NCBI RefSeq assembly: GCF_022549775.1
Contig: NZ_JAKZGP010000001.1
Span: forward strand, 1 to 64,000
DNA from: Belliella filtrata
GTDB lineage: Bacteria > Bacteroidota > Bacteroidia > Cytophagales > Cyclobacteriaceae
Direction: 5' to 3'
DNA length: 64,000 nucleotides
The notes beneath the pieces were generated by a model, which was given only the letters and a program-made list of their open reading frames with translations, did no database searches and was not told the DNA's origin. The stretch's first letter is position 1. Each line of letters starts with the position of its first letter. Of this stretch, positions 7,889 to 16,578 are shown piece after piece. The position numbers and the translations under genes are program-made.

Positions 7889-9208
7889 TTACCAAGTAAA
7901 CAAGCCATCATTGAGGCTTTGTAAAGCTTGCTTTTTGTATTGTGTATCTACCAAGAGAGATACATTGTGCCTACTACCACCATATGAAACCATACGAACT
8001 GGATACTCAGTAAGGCAATTCATGATTTGAGCAACACTACCTTTGGACTCAGCTATAAGGTTACCTACTATAGAAATGATTGCTTGATCACTGTCTACTT
8101 CCACAGAACCATAAGTTTCTAATTCTTTTATGATCTCCTTTAAATGAGTCGTATCATCTATGGTGACAGACACCGCTACTTCCGAAGTTGTGATCATATC
8201 GATTGAAGTCTTATACTTTTCAAATACTTCAAATACTTTTCTCAAAAAGCCATACGCCAAAAGCATTCTGCTTGACTTGATCTTGATAGCAGTAATTCCA
8301 TCTTTAGCTGCCAAAGCTTTTACTCCTGTACCTTGCTCTTTGGCAGTAATCGTTGTACCGGCTGCGTCTGGCTCCATGGTATTGAGAAGTTTGACTGGTA
8401 TATTATATTGCTGGGCAGGCCAAATGGACGCTGGGTGTAGAATTTTGGCACCAAAATAAGCCAACTCAGCCGCTTCATCAAATGAAAGTTGCGCGATAGG
8501 ACGAGTCTTGTCTACGATTCGAGGATCATTGTTATGCATCCCATCGATGTCCGTCCATATTTCTACAACCTCTGCATTGATCGCTGCACCCATGAGAGAG
8601 GCAGAGTAATCAGAACCTCCTCTCTTGAGGTTATCCACTTCATTTCTGTGATTTTTACAAATGTATCCTTGAGTGACAAAAATGCTTTCTTCCGGGTAAT
8701 TAACCAGAATGCTTTTAACCTTGTCTGAAATCTTTTTGAGTTCTGGCTCATTGTTTTCATCAATGCTCATAAAGTCTAATGCAGGTAAAAAAACCGCTGG
8801 AACATCAAGTTCTTGAAGTAAAGTGTAAAACAGCTTGGTGGACAAGAGTTCCCCTTGCGCAAGAATATCCCTGTTGATAGCTTCATTGAAAGAAATCTTG
8901 AGGATAATATTCAAAAACTCAAAATGTTCTGCAATGATCTTTTCAGCTTTTTTCTGTGCAGGGCTTGTCTTTAGCAACTCCTTATAGAAGGCCAAATAAT
9001 GCCTATGCAAAGTGTCTATTCTCTCTTTTGCTAAATCCTTATTAGCATCTGCAAGTGCTTCCCCAATACCAACTAGCGCGTTAGTCGTTCCGGACAATGC
9101 CGAGAGAACAACAATCTTCTTCTTGTTATCTCTTGTGATCAAATCTTTGACTTGATGCATTCTTTCGGGTCTACCTACAGAGGTACCACCGAATTTCATG
9201 ATTTTCAT
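7889..9208 (-). CDS. lysC: Aspartate kinase (aspartokinase)
   Basis: 439 residues, a monofunctional aspartokinase catalysing ATP-dependent phosphorylation of L-aspartate, the first step to lysine, threonine and methionine. The N-terminus has the kinase motif KFGGTSVG. The RGGSDYSA segment and the EIWTDIDGMHNNDPR loop complete the catalytic domain (about 1-280). Two C-terminal ACT domains (about 300-439) include SIDMITTSEVAVSVTID, the usual site of feedback inhibition. There is no fused homoserine dehydrogenase. It follows ribH on the same strand by about 30 bases and may be read with it. The symbol is chosen by function; paralogues may exist elsewhere. Confidence 0.93.
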   Translation of the reverse strand: MKIMKFGGTSVGRPERMHQVKDLITRDNKKKIVVLSALSGTTNALVGIGEALADANKDLAKERIDTLHRHYLAFYKELLKTSPAQKKAEKIIAEHFEFLNIILKISFNEAINRDILAQGELLSTKLFYTLLQELDVPAVFLPALDFMSIDENNEPELKKISDKVKSILVNYPEESIFVTQGYICKNHRNEVDNLKRGGSDYSASLMGAAINAEVVEIWTDIDGMHNNDPRIVDKTRPIAQLSFDEAAELAYFGAKILHPASIWPAQQYNIPVKLLNTMEPDAAGTTITAKEQGTGVKALAAKDGITAIKIKSSRMLLAYGFLRKVFEVFEKYKTSIDMITTSEVAVSVTIDDTTHLKEIIKELETYGSVEVDSDQAIISIVGNLIAESKGSVAQIMNCLTEYPVRMVSYGGSRHNVSLLVDTQYKKQALQSLNDGLFTW

Positions 9209-9239
9209 GGTTTATACTAGGTTTGATTTGTTTTAATCC

Positions 9240-9716
9240 TTAAAATCCAAGCATTTTGACAGCTGTTATGGCTGCTTCATCGCCTTTATTGCCATGTTTA
9301 CCACCTGCTCTATCTAATGCTTGTTGCATTGTATCTGGAGTCAAGACTCCAAAAATGACTGGTTTGTTATATTTCAATCCCACATTGGTAATTCCATGAG
9401 CGACTGCATCACATATGAAATCAAAGTGCCTTGTCTCTCCTTGAATAACACAACCTAGGCATATCACTGCATCTATCTCTTCTAATTCAGCTAGCCATTG
9501 CGCACCAAGCGTCAACTCAAATGAGCCAGGCACCTCCTTTTTAAAGATATTCTCCTTTTTCACACCATATTTGAGTAAGGTTTCCAATGCGCCACCAAAG
9601 AGAGCTGAAGTGATTTCATCATTCCATTCTGATACTACAATACCAAACTTTTTGTTTGACATGTCTACAATATTATTCTCAGAATATTCACTGAGACTTT
9701 TGAGAGAAGTTGCCAT
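9240..9716 (-). CDS. ribH: 6,7-dimethyl-8-ribityllumazine synthase
   Basis: 158 residues, full length. It condenses the ribityl-amino-uracil with dihydroxybutanone phosphate in riboflavin synthesis. Visible motifs are VVSEWNDEIT (substrate pocket), PGSFELTLGAQWL, GCVIQGETRHFDFI with the catalytic histidine, and GVLTPDTMQQALDRAGGKHGNKG in the phosphate-binding region. The N-terminal 20 residues extend beyond the core. It lies between a TPR membrane protein gene upstream and aspartokinase downstream. No riboswitch is seen ahead of it; the terminator of the preceding gene occupies the gap. Confidence 0.96.
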   Translation of the reverse strand: MATSLKSLSEYSENNIVDMSNKKFGIVVSEWNDEITSALFGGALETLLKYGVKKENIFKKEVPGSFELTLGAQWLAELEEIDAVICLGCVIQGETRHFDFICDAVAHGITNVGLKYNKPVIFGVLTPDTMQQALDRAGGKHGNKGDEAAITAVKMLGF

Positions 9717-9761
9717 ATGCTGATTTTTTTTTATTTCTGATATAAGATATGTATATAAAAA

Positions 9762-9790
9762 AAGAGTAAGACCTGTGAGGCCTTACTCTT
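9762..9790 (-). terminator. Terminator after the TPR membrane protein gene
   Basis: AAGAGTAAG (9762-9770) pairs with CTTACTCTT (9782-9790), with CCT/AGG inside. It lies 26 bases after the stop at 9816 and separates that gene from ribH. Confidence 0.7.
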
Positions 9791-9815
9791 CTCTAATGCT
9801 TCATGTACACAAGCA

Positions 9816-10523
9816 TTACCTAGAAGCAAGACCTTCTAAGCGCGCTTTGTGCTTTCGTGCATTTGTAAATTCGTATGATTCGAAGTATTTCTCTTCAATA
9901 GTTTCATAAGTTTTGATCGCGTTCTCATTATCTCCAGCTTCCTCATAAGCGACAGCTAACTTATTCAAATATCTAGGCGTAAAATATTTGTTTTCATTTT
10001 CACTTGCAGCTCTCTTATAATATGCGATCGCTTCTTTTGTATTATTTAACTCTAAGTATGCATCGCCGATCAAAGCATATGCTTTGGCCTGAACAAAGTA
10101 ATCATCAGATGAGAATTTCTTTAAATAATTGATAGCATCGTCAAACTTACCCTCAGAAAGATAAATTGACCCAATGTAGAAGCTAGCTAGTTTTGCAGCA
10201 TCAGTACCTGAATACTGATCTGCAATTTTGATCAAACCAGCATTGCTACCATCTCCATTCAAGGCTAAATCTGTCTGATCTTGCTCAAAGTAATAGACAG
10301 CTTGGAACATTTCTGCTTGTGCTTTTTTACTTTGATTCTGCTTGTTGATCTGTATGAACAATACTCCTGCTATGACAAGCACAAGGACGATTAATATCCC
10401 GCCAAAGATCTTTGAGTTCTGCTTCACAAAATTCTCTCCTCTCTCTAATCTGCTTGCAATCACTTCTGGGTTTTCCAAAAGTTCGTATTCTACTTCGCTA
10501 TTTTTTGTCTCTTTCTTAGCCAT
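9816..10523 (-). CDS. TPR protein with one membrane anchor (YfgM-like)
   Basis: 235 residues. A cytoplasmic start of about 35 residues is followed by one hydrophobic helix (about 38-60, GGILIVLVLVIAGVLFI). A periplasmic region then carries about four tetratricopeptide repeats: AAKLASFYIGSIYLSEGKFDDAI, AKAYALIGDAYLELNNTKEAI and RYLNKLAVAYEEAGDNENAI. The layout matches the YfgM/tetratricopeptide group that assists periplasmic protein folding, but the exact role is not shown. It lies between pdhA and ribH, isolated by terminators on both sides. Confidence 0.8.
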   Translation of the reverse strand: MAKKETKNSEVEYELLENPEVIASRLERGENFVKQNSKIFGGILIVLVLVIAGVLFIQINKQNQSKKAQAEMFQAVYYFEQDQTDLALNGDGSNAGLIKIADQYSGTDAAKLASFYIGSIYLSEGKFDDAINYLKKFSSDDYFVQAKAYALIGDAYLELNNTKEAIAYYKRAASENENKYFTPRYLNKLAVAYEEAGDNENAIKTYETIEEKYFESYEFTNARKHKARLEGLASR

Positions 10524-10644
10524 TCTATGAAAATTATTGGCGCAAAGATATATTTCTTTAAAACAAATGCAAAGTTATAATTAGAATACATAAAAACTTC
10601 TGGAAGTATTTAATATAAATAAGCTGATCTAGCCCTAGAAAAGC

Positions 10645-10674
10645 AAAAAACCTCTGCAAATGCAGAGGTTTTTT
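10645..10674 (-). terminator. Terminator of pdhA
   Basis: AAAAAACCTCTGCA (10645-10658) and TGCAGAGGTTTTTT (10661-10674) form a perfect 14-bp stem with a two-base spacer, directly after the pdhA stop. The run of T on both strands makes it a textbook terminator. Confidence 0.85.
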
Positions 10675-10696
10675 AATATATATTAAATTTCAAGAC

Positions 10697-11716
10697 TTAC
10701 TCCATGACGAATGGATAATCTTCCTGAATATAAACATCTTTGAATGCATCTTTTCCATCAGGCCATGGTGACTCCTCAGCAAACTTCACAGCATCATCCA
10801 CCTGCTTTTTCACCTTTTTATCGATTTCCTTGATTTCTTCTTCAGTGAGAATGTTGTTATCAAGGATTGTAGCTTTTACTTGCTCGATTGGATCCCTCTT
10901 TTTGTATTCCTCTACTTCTTCACGGGTTCTATACTTCTGAGGATCTGACATAGAGTGTCCTTTATATCTATATGTCCTGAATTCAAGTAATGTAGGACCA
11001 TCACCTTTTCTCGCTCTTTCAGCTGCCTCTACTACTGCTTCATGGATTGCCTCTACATTCATCCCATCTACAGGGAATGAAGGCATGTCGTAAGCTTCAC
11101 CAATTTTATATAGTTCGGTAACATTAGAAGTCCTAGCAACTGAAGTACCCATTGCATAGCCGTTGTTTTCTATAACAAAGATCACGGGTGTTTTATATAG
11201 CATTGCAAGATTGAGTGCTTCATGGACGGCACCTTGCCTTACAGCACCATCACCCATGTGACAGATACATAGGTTCTTTGTTCCTTGATATTTTTCAGCA
11301 AATCCAATACCTAATCCCATTGGTACTTGAGCACCTACGATACCATGACCACCCATGAAATTTCTTTCTTTGTCAAAGATGTGCATGGAGCCTCCTTTAC
11401 CTTTGGTAGTACCAGTGGCTTTTCCATAAAGCTCGGCCATCACAGCTCCCGGATCAGTTCCGAGACCTAGTGGATGAGCATGATCTCTGTACGCTGTGAT
11501 CCATTTGTCGTCTTTTTCCAATGCCGTAATCGCTCCAGAAGCACAAGCCTCCTGACCAATGTACAAATGACAAAATCCTCTGATTTTTTGCTGACCATAT
11601 AGTTGACCCGCTTTTTCTTCAAATCTTCTCATCAACAACATGCTTTCATACCAGTAAGCATATGTTTCTTTGGAATATTTCGCTTTTGACTTTGCAGTCG
11701 AACTCTTCTTTGCCAT
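10697..11716 (-). CDS. pdhA: Pyruvate dehydrogenase E1 alpha subunit
   Basis: 339 residues, the usual length of the alpha subunit of an alpha2beta2 E1. It decarboxylates pyruvate with thiamine diphosphate and starts acetyl-CoA formation in the cytoplasmic PDH complex. The TPP motif runs from GDGAVRQGAVHEALN to IENNGYAMGTS. YIGQEACASGA near the start and the loop RTYRYKGHSMSDPQKYR are typical. The N-terminus is lysine/serine rich (AKKSSTAKSKAKYSK). The beta subunit gene is not next to it, which is common in Bacteroidota. It is divergent from recF and shares a 70-105 base promoter gap with it. Confidence 0.95.
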   Translation of the reverse strand: MAKKSSTAKSKAKYSKETYAYWYESMLLMRRFEEKAGQLYGQQKIRGFCHLYIGQEACASGAITALEKDDKWITAYRDHAHPLGLGTDPGAVMAELYGKATGTTKGKGGSMHIFDKERNFMGGHGIVGAQVPMGLGIGFAEKYQGTKNLCICHMGDGAVRQGAVHEALNLAMLYKTPVIFVIENNGYAMGTSVARTSNVTELYKIGEAYDMPSFPVDGMNVEAIHEAVVEAAERARKGDGPTLLEFRTYRYKGHSMSDPQKYRTREEVEEYKKRDPIEQVKATILDNNILTEEEIKEIDKKVKKQVDDAVKFAEESPWPDGKDAFKDVYIQEDYPFVME

Positions 11717-11750
11717 ATCGTTTGTTATAAAATATGCTAAATTTAGGCCT

Positions 11751-11758
11751 CAAATATA
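11751..11758 (-). promoter_or_regulatory. Candidate -7 box for pdhA
   Basis: On the minus strand the sequence is TATATTTG, matching the Bacteroidota -7 consensus TAnnTTTG, about 35 bases before the pdhA start. No well-spaced -33 TTG is seen, so this is tentative. Confidence 0.3.
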
Positions 11759-11821
11759 ATCAAAAGGGCTGAATTTTAAGGCTGAATGCGAAAATACTCC
11801 AAAAACCCTAAGTTTCTAAAT

Positions 11822-12934
11822 ATGCACTTAAAAAATCTCCACTTAAATCAGTTTAAAAATTATCATTCTGCTAAGCTTGAGTTTTCAGAGGAGATCAATT
11901 GCATGGTAGGGATCAATGGATCTGGCAAGACAAACCTGCTAGATGCGATTCACTACCTATGCTTAACCAAAAGTGCATTGAATACTCAGGACAATCAGAA
12001 TATCCTCCATAATGAAGCTTATTTCTCCTTATTCGGATCATTTGAATCGGAAAACAACACTTTGGATGTAAGGTGTATTGTGGAGTCTGGAAAGAAAAAA
12101 CAACTCTTGCAAAATGGGAAAATTATAGAAAAAATGAGCGATCATGTAGGTACATTACCTGTAGTAATGATCGCCCCAGATGATACATCGCTGATCAAAG
12201 AAGGTAGTGAAGAAAGAAGACGATTTTTTGACAACATGCTGTGCCAGCTAGACAAAAGCTATATGATTGCATTGGTAAGGTATCAGCATTTTCTAAAACA
12301 AAGAAATGCACTACTTAAGCAATTCGCCGAAAGTGGTCGAATCAATAAATCGCACTTAGAGCCCTATGATGTAGAATTGATTCGACTGGCAAAACAAATC
12401 TCCATAGCTAGACAGAATTTCATCGAAGCTTACAAGCCAATGCTTTTGAATCATTATGCAGAGATTTCTGAATCACGTGAGCATGTGGATATACAATACA
12501 CGACCACGTGTATGGAAGATTCATTTGAACAACAATTTGTTCAAAATCAAAGTAGAGATATCTTGCTACGTCGGACATCGGCAGGCATTCACAAAGATGA
12601 TTTCGTATTTGAAATCGACCAATACCCTATCAAGAAGTTTGGTTCACAAGGTCAGCAAAAGTCCTTTTTAATTGCCCTCAAGCTAGCACAATTCGAAATC
12701 TTTCATACCAAGAAAGGAACCAAGCCTATCTTGCTACTTGACGACATCTTTGATAAGCTTGATGACCATAGAATCGAAAAGCTCATGCTACTCGTGGGAG
12801 ATCATCGCTTCGGGCAGTTGTTTATCACAGATGCAAGACCTGAGCGATCTATTCAGATTCTCAAAGGCTTGGACTCTGAGATCAAATTCTTCCGAGTAAA
12901 TCAGGGCATAGTAGAAGAATTTGCTGATCAATAG
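11822..12934 (+). CDS. recF: DNA replication/repair protein RecF
   Basis: 370 residues from the chosen start. An in-frame ATG at 11786 would add 12 unusual residues, and the family normally begins at MHLKNLHLNQFKNY. RecF is an SMC-like ATPase that loads RecA at gaps through RecOR. Walker A is GINGSGKTNLLDAI (about 30-43). The signature FGSQGQQKSFLIALKLAQ precedes Walker B PILLLDDIFDKLDDHR near the C-terminus. It is divergent from pdhA and overlaps the end of the DoxX gene by seven bases on the opposite strand. Confidence 0.95.
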   Translation: MHLKNLHLNQFKNYHSAKLEFSEEINCMVGINGSGKTNLLDAIHYLCLTKSALNTQDNQNILHNEAYFSLFGSFESENNTLDVRCIVESGKKKQLLQNGKIIEKMSDHVGTLPVVMIAPDDTSLIKEGSEERRRFFDNMLCQLDKSYMIALVRYQHFLKQRNALLKQFAESGRINKSHLEPYDVELIRLAKQISIARQNFIEAYKPMLLNHYAEISESREHVDIQYTTTCMEDSFEQQFVQNQSRDILLRRTSAGIHKDDFVFEIDQYPIKKFGSQGQQKSFLIALKLAQFEIFHTKKGTKPILLLDDIFDKLDDHRIEKLMLLVGDHRFGQLFITDARPERSIQILKGLDSEIKFFRVNQGIVEEFADQ

Positions 12935-13344
12935 CGACTTTTCCTCCTAATCTGAGCATCTAGTGAATATCCGCCAGGACCTAAAAGAAACAAACTGACA
13001 AACACCGTCAGATACATCAATGACAATTCCTTGTCACCAAATGGATCTCCAGCATGTGCTACAAATGCAGCCACTAGCATTGCGATGATCAAAGGAACTA
13101 ATGACACCCTTGTCAAGAATCCAATAGCCAAAAATAGTGCACAGAAAAACTCCGCAAATATCACCAACTGCAGAGATACTGCTGGACCGAGGCCTATAGG
13201 GTCTGCAAAGTTTTGGAGATTGCTAGAAAAATTAGATAGCTTGGCCCATCCATGGGTAGCCATCATCAATCCAGCCCCAGCTCTGAGTATCAATAGCGCC
13301 AGGTCTTTTAAAATCGTGTTACTAAAGAAAATAAGTCTTTTCAT
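12928..13344 (-). CDS. DoxX family membrane protein
   Basis: 138 residues with four hydrophobic helices, as in the DoxX/MauE family. The first carries LALLILRAGAGLMMATHGWAKL, and GFLTRVSLVPLIIAMLVAAF comes later. Family members are inner-membrane proteins tied to thiol or quinone redox balance, but the substrate is not known here. It converges on recF with a seven-base overlap of the 3' ends. Confidence 0.85.
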   Translation of the reverse strand: MKRLIFFSNTILKDLALLILRAGAGLMMATHGWAKLSNFSSNLQNFADPIGLGPAVSLQLVIFAEFFCALFLAIGFLTRVSLVPLIIAMLVAAFVAHAGDPFGDKELSLMYLTVFVSLFLLGPGGYSLDAQIRRKSRY

Positions 13345-13449
13345 TCTTAAAGTTGGTTAAGCGTTTTCTTATTGCAATATCAAATTAACAATATTCCGTA
13401 TGAATCGTTAATTTCACATCTTAAATCATGAAGATAATTCCTTAATTCT

Positions 13450-14592
13450 ATGAAGTCAATAAAATGTTTTTCTAAAATCCTTTTTGGGTTTATCATATTT
13501 CTCATCACGTGCGCACCGAGCGTTGGTCAACAAAGCTATTCTGATGATTTTGTCACCTACATGTCGGGCTTAGAGCGCTTCGTTCAAAATGAACTCTATA
13601 ATAAAGTAAGCCAATTTCTATACGACGTTGAGGAAACACCAGAGCCAAAGGCATACATAGATTTTGTCGAAGAGATCAAAAATGAACTCGAGGAATATCA
13701 CCAGTCGAACAAGTCCAACTTAATGAATGATGAAGTTGACGCTGCTAAATCCTTTATACAAACCATGCTCGTCCAGTTGGCCGAACTTTACCTTGACAGA
13801 GCACAAGAATATGAAGTAGGTGTAAAGCAAAAGTTTCTACATGACTACCTCCAAACTTTAGGTCTCAATAAAGAAATCAACAACCTTACAGATGACGTAG
13901 CAAGATCAATCATGATGGCACTCCACTCTGCCATGAAGATTCCATTTGGAATGACAAATGATGAAATTGCAAACTATGTAGCTGCCAATAGAGAGGCAGA
14001 TAGGGAGTTGATCTTAGCTTCAAGTATCATCAACGATATGCTTATGCTGGCCAAAAGTTATGATCAAAGTGAAAATGCTATTGCAACATTCAAAAAAGAG
14101 TATAACGGATCCAACTTTACACCATCTATGGAAGAGCTGCTAGTTTCTTTGGAGAAGCTTAAGCCTGGAGCCGAGGTGGAGAATTTCACTTTTGTGAACC
14201 TAGAGGGTGAAACCGTCACTTTGGAAAAGTATAAAGACAAAATAATCTACCTAGACCTATGGGCAAGCTGGTGTGGACCATGTATCCAAACTTTCAGAAC
14301 AAAAACACCAGACTTCGAAATGCAACTGAGAGATCAATCAGACATCGTACTTCTGTATGTGTCTATAGATGAGAAGGAGGAATCATGGAAGAATTTTCTT
14401 GACAAAAACCCTATGCGAGGGGAGCATTTATACGCTGGAAAGGGTTTTGAAGCGTCAATAATGAAGTACTTCAAAGTATGGGGCATCCCAAGGTACTTGA
14501 TTATAGGAAAAGATAATAAGCTCGTCAATCCAAATGCCCCAAGACCTGGAGATGAAGCCCTTTCTGCCTTGTTCGAGTTGGTCGGCAAATAG
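13450..14592 (+). CDS. TlpA-like periplasmic thioredoxin-fold protein
   Basis: 380 residues. It has a hydrophobic signal segment (about 9-27, ending near APSVGQQ) and a helical region of about 200 residues without a recognised domain. A C-terminal TlpA/AhpC-type thioredoxin domain follows (about 235-380). The active site is WCGPC, with Cys275 and Cys278. A cis-Pro region VWGIPRYLIIGKDNKLVNPNAPRP follows. It probably reduces disulfides in the periplasm or supports cytochrome c maturation or envelope stress response. The two-part layout matches many Bacteroidota TlpA proteins. Monocistronic with a strong downstream terminator. Confidence 0.85.
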   Translation: MKSIKCFSKILFGFIIFLITCAPSVGQQSYSDDFVTYMSGLERFVQNELYNKVSQFLYDVEETPEPKAYIDFVEEIKNELEEYHQSNKSNLMNDEVDAAKSFIQTMLVQLAELYLDRAQEYEVGVKQKFLHDYLQTLGLNKEINNLTDDVARSIMMALHSAMKIPFGMTNDEIANYVAANREADRELILASSIINDMLMLAKSYDQSENAIATFKKEYNGSNFTPSMEELLVSLEKLKPGAEVENFTFVNLEGETVTLEKYKDKIIYLDLWASWCGPCIQTFRTKTPDFEMQLRDQSDIVLLYVSIDEKEESWKNFLDKNPMRGEHLYAGKGFEASIMKYFKVWGIPRYLIIGKDNKLVNPNAPRPGDEALSALFELVGK

Positions 14593-14966
14593 GCTTTTTT
14601 AACACTACATTCAACGAATTCGAGGTAAGGTATTTTGCTGAATTGTAACATTTTTAACTTAGCTGTAATTCATAAATTGTATGGTAACCTTCCCCTTGAA
14701 AAAGTTAAAATAGACAGCATTGAACTTTCATTGACTGCAAAAAAAAGGACTCTTCAAATATACACGAAGAGTCCTTTTTTTTTAAGAAATAAAAAAATTT
14801 TCGACAATTATCATCAGCCCCACAGGGAAAAAGCCGTAAGGAAAAACCCTTTGAAGGTTTGAGCTAGAATTAATGCCGTCTAACTAAATTAGACCTATTG
14901 TCTTAGAAAAAGATCAACCCTCGAAGGACTCCTTCGCTTAGAGATTTTCAATAGCGATTTCCCTAA
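14593..14966. other. Gene-free gap between convergent genes
   Basis: Nothing protein-like is seen. The gap carries the strong bidirectional terminator at 14739-14783. A further 180 AT-rich bases, before the end of the nucleotidyltransferase gene, show no recognisable function. Confidence 0.6.
14739..14783. terminator. Bidirectional terminator
   Basis: AAAAAAAAGGACTCTTC (14739-14755) is the exact inverted copy of GAAGAGTCCTTTTTTTT (14766-14782), with a 10-base loop. The A- and T-runs on both sides let it serve the TlpA-like gene and the convergent nucleotidyltransferase gene. Confidence 0.85.
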
Positions 14967-15872
14967 TCAGCCCCAAAGTGAACCTGGATATTCACCTGAT
15001 TCATGTAGTGATTTGAGAGATGCTATTACTACTGGCCTATCTTCTGTGTAGGTAACACCAAACCAAGTTTTTCCGCCTTCCAAAATTTCTACTGCAGCTT
15101 TTCCAGACTCAATAAGATTATTTGCAACTAACGGGATAAAGAATTCAGATTTGATATTTTCCTTGTTTTCTGGCAAAAACTCAAGCCACATAGATTCAAT
15201 ATCTTTGAAAATAGCTGGGTGAAAACCCCAAAAATTCATAGAAACAGGTGTATTCTCTGCGATTTCAATAGCTTCATTGTTTCCTCTGGCGACAATTTTC
15301 CCGGATTCACGTGCTATCGAGGTTCTTTCCACCATACCGATAAGTTGGTTTGAAGCATTTGTAGTACACACTCCCCTACTCACTGTACCATTTTCAGACA
15401 ATACATTCTGAATAGCATAACCAACCATAGCATGAAGGTTTGGCTGGACTCCAGCCTGGAGAAACTTACTCAATATCTCGAATGCTTCTTTGCCATAAAA
15501 ATCATCCGCATTGATCACAGCAAAAGGTTCTTTGACAACATCCTTTGCACAAAGTACTGCATGTGCTGTACCGTAGGGCTTCACCCGATCTGGGTTTTGA
15601 TATTCTTCTGGAACAAATGATGTAATAGACTGCAGTACAAATTCCGCTTCAATCTTTCCTTCGATTTTTGGCAAGAATTTCCCTTTGGCAAGTTCCAAAA
15701 TCTCCTCACGAACGATAAAAACTACCTTTCCAAATCCAGCTCTTATAGCATCATATATAGAATATTCTAAAATAGTTTCTCCATTTGGGCCAAATCCATC
15801 GATTTGCTTATTTCCTCCGTATCGACTGCCCATTCCAGCAGCCAATACCAAAAGCGTTGGTTTTTGATTCAT
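14967..15872 (-). CDS. Sugar-nucleotidyltransferase family protein
   Basis: 301 residues from MNQKPTLLVLAAGMGSRYGG. An in-frame ATG nine codons upstream (15899) would add MESKPILST, which the family does not have. The GxGxR-type signature AAGMGSRYGGNKQ, the FGPNGETILEYSIYDA segment and the metal-binding NADDFYGKEAF mark a GT-A fold nucleotidyltransferase related to GlmU/RfbA. The EDRPVV motif near the C-terminus is usual for this Bacteroidota group. The sugar substrate is unknown. No sugar pathway genes lie beside it. Confidence 0.85.
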   Translation of the reverse strand: MNQKPTLLVLAAGMGSRYGGNKQIDGFGPNGETILEYSIYDAIRAGFGKVVFIVREEILELAKGKFLPKIEGKIEAEFVLQSITSFVPEEYQNPDRVKPYGTAHAVLCAKDVVKEPFAVINADDFYGKEAFEILSKFLQAGVQPNLHAMVGYAIQNVLSENGTVSRGVCTTNASNQLIGMVERTSIARESGKIVARGNNEAIEIAENTPVSMNFWGFHPAIFKDIESMWLEFLPENKENIKSEFFIPLVANNLIESGKAAVEILEGGKTWFGVTYTEDRPVVIASLKSLHESGEYPGSLWG

Positions 15873-16192
15873 TGTTGATAATATCGGTTTTGATTCCACA
15901 CATTCAAAATTAACCCTTTCACTCTATCATCAAAACCTATTTAAATAAATATATACATATTATCCATTGCTTTAAGGCTCAAACTAGAAACAACTATGTT
16001 ATAAAAACACCCTATAAATGTATATTACAATATACTTAAGGAAAATAAAGGGTATATTTTAACCTTAAAAATGATTTATAATATCAAATTCTTTGATTTT
16101 AGGTTTATTTTTTACCTTCAATTATCTATTTATCAAATTTTATTTTAGATTTGATGTTGAAATTCAAGAAAACCACTAATTCTTTGTCTAAA
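15873..16192. other. AT-rich promoter region of glnB and nucleotidyltransferase
   Basis: A divergent gap of about 320 very AT-rich bases. No sigma-54 site (TGGCAC-N5-TTGC) was found. TAGATTTG at 16146-16153 fits the Bacteroidota -7 consensus TAnnTTTG ahead of glnB, but lacks a clear -33 partner. Confidence 0.4.
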
Positions 16193-16531
16193 ATGAAAAA
16201 AATTGAAGCAATCATTAGAACATCAAAATTTGAAGACATCTACAGATGTGTAGCAGGTTTAGGAATCAAATTCCTTTCTTTCTACGATGTCAAAGGTATG
16301 GGACTAGAGCATGCCAAGCCTCAAACATACAGAGGAGTTGCCTATGAGCCTTCTTATATTCCTCGTACCAAAATAGAAATAGTCACCACAGAAGATTTGG
16401 TAGAGGCAGTAGTGAATTGCATCCTCAAAGAGGGAAAGACTGGTGAAATCGGAGATGGAAAAATTTTCATTTCTGATATTCAAGAAGCTTACAGAATCAG
16501 AAATAATGATACAGGTGCTTCAGCATTATAA
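16193..16531 (+). CDS. glnB: P-II family nitrogen regulator
   Basis: 112 residues from MKKIEAIIRTSKFEDIYRCV. The earlier ATG at 16151 adds a non-family 14-residue extension. P-II trimers sense 2-oxoglutarate and ATP/ADP and gate ammonium uptake. The T-loop is YRGVAYEPSYIPRTK and keeps Tyr51, the uridylylation residue in proteobacteria. Whether it is modified here is unknown. The B- and C-loop residues GKTGEIGDGKIF and the C-terminal YRIRNNDTGASAL are intact. The gene ends 47 bases before amtB, so it is the usual GlnK-type partner of the transporter. Calling it glnK would be equally fair. Confidence 0.92.
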   Translation: MKKIEAIIRTSKFEDIYRCVAGLGIKFLSFYDVKGMGLEHAKPQTYRGVAYEPSYIPRTKIEIVTTEDLVEAVVNCILKEGKTGEIGDGKIFISDIQEAYRIRNNDTGASAL

Positions 16532-16578
16532 CACCCCATCAAGAACCTATTCAATCAATATAAAATCTTTACAAACCT

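Noticed and set aside
9717-9815. FMN riboswitch ahead of ribH
   Set aside because: The gap is under 100 bases, is filled by the upstream terminator, and lacks RFN-element motifs.
11786-11821. Earlier ATG for recF
   Set aside because: The added 12 residues are not like any RecF start, whereas MHLKNLHLNQF is the normal family N-terminus.
15873-16192. Sigma-54 promoter for glnB-amtB
   Set aside because: No TGGCAC-N5-TTGC-like pair was found in the gap.
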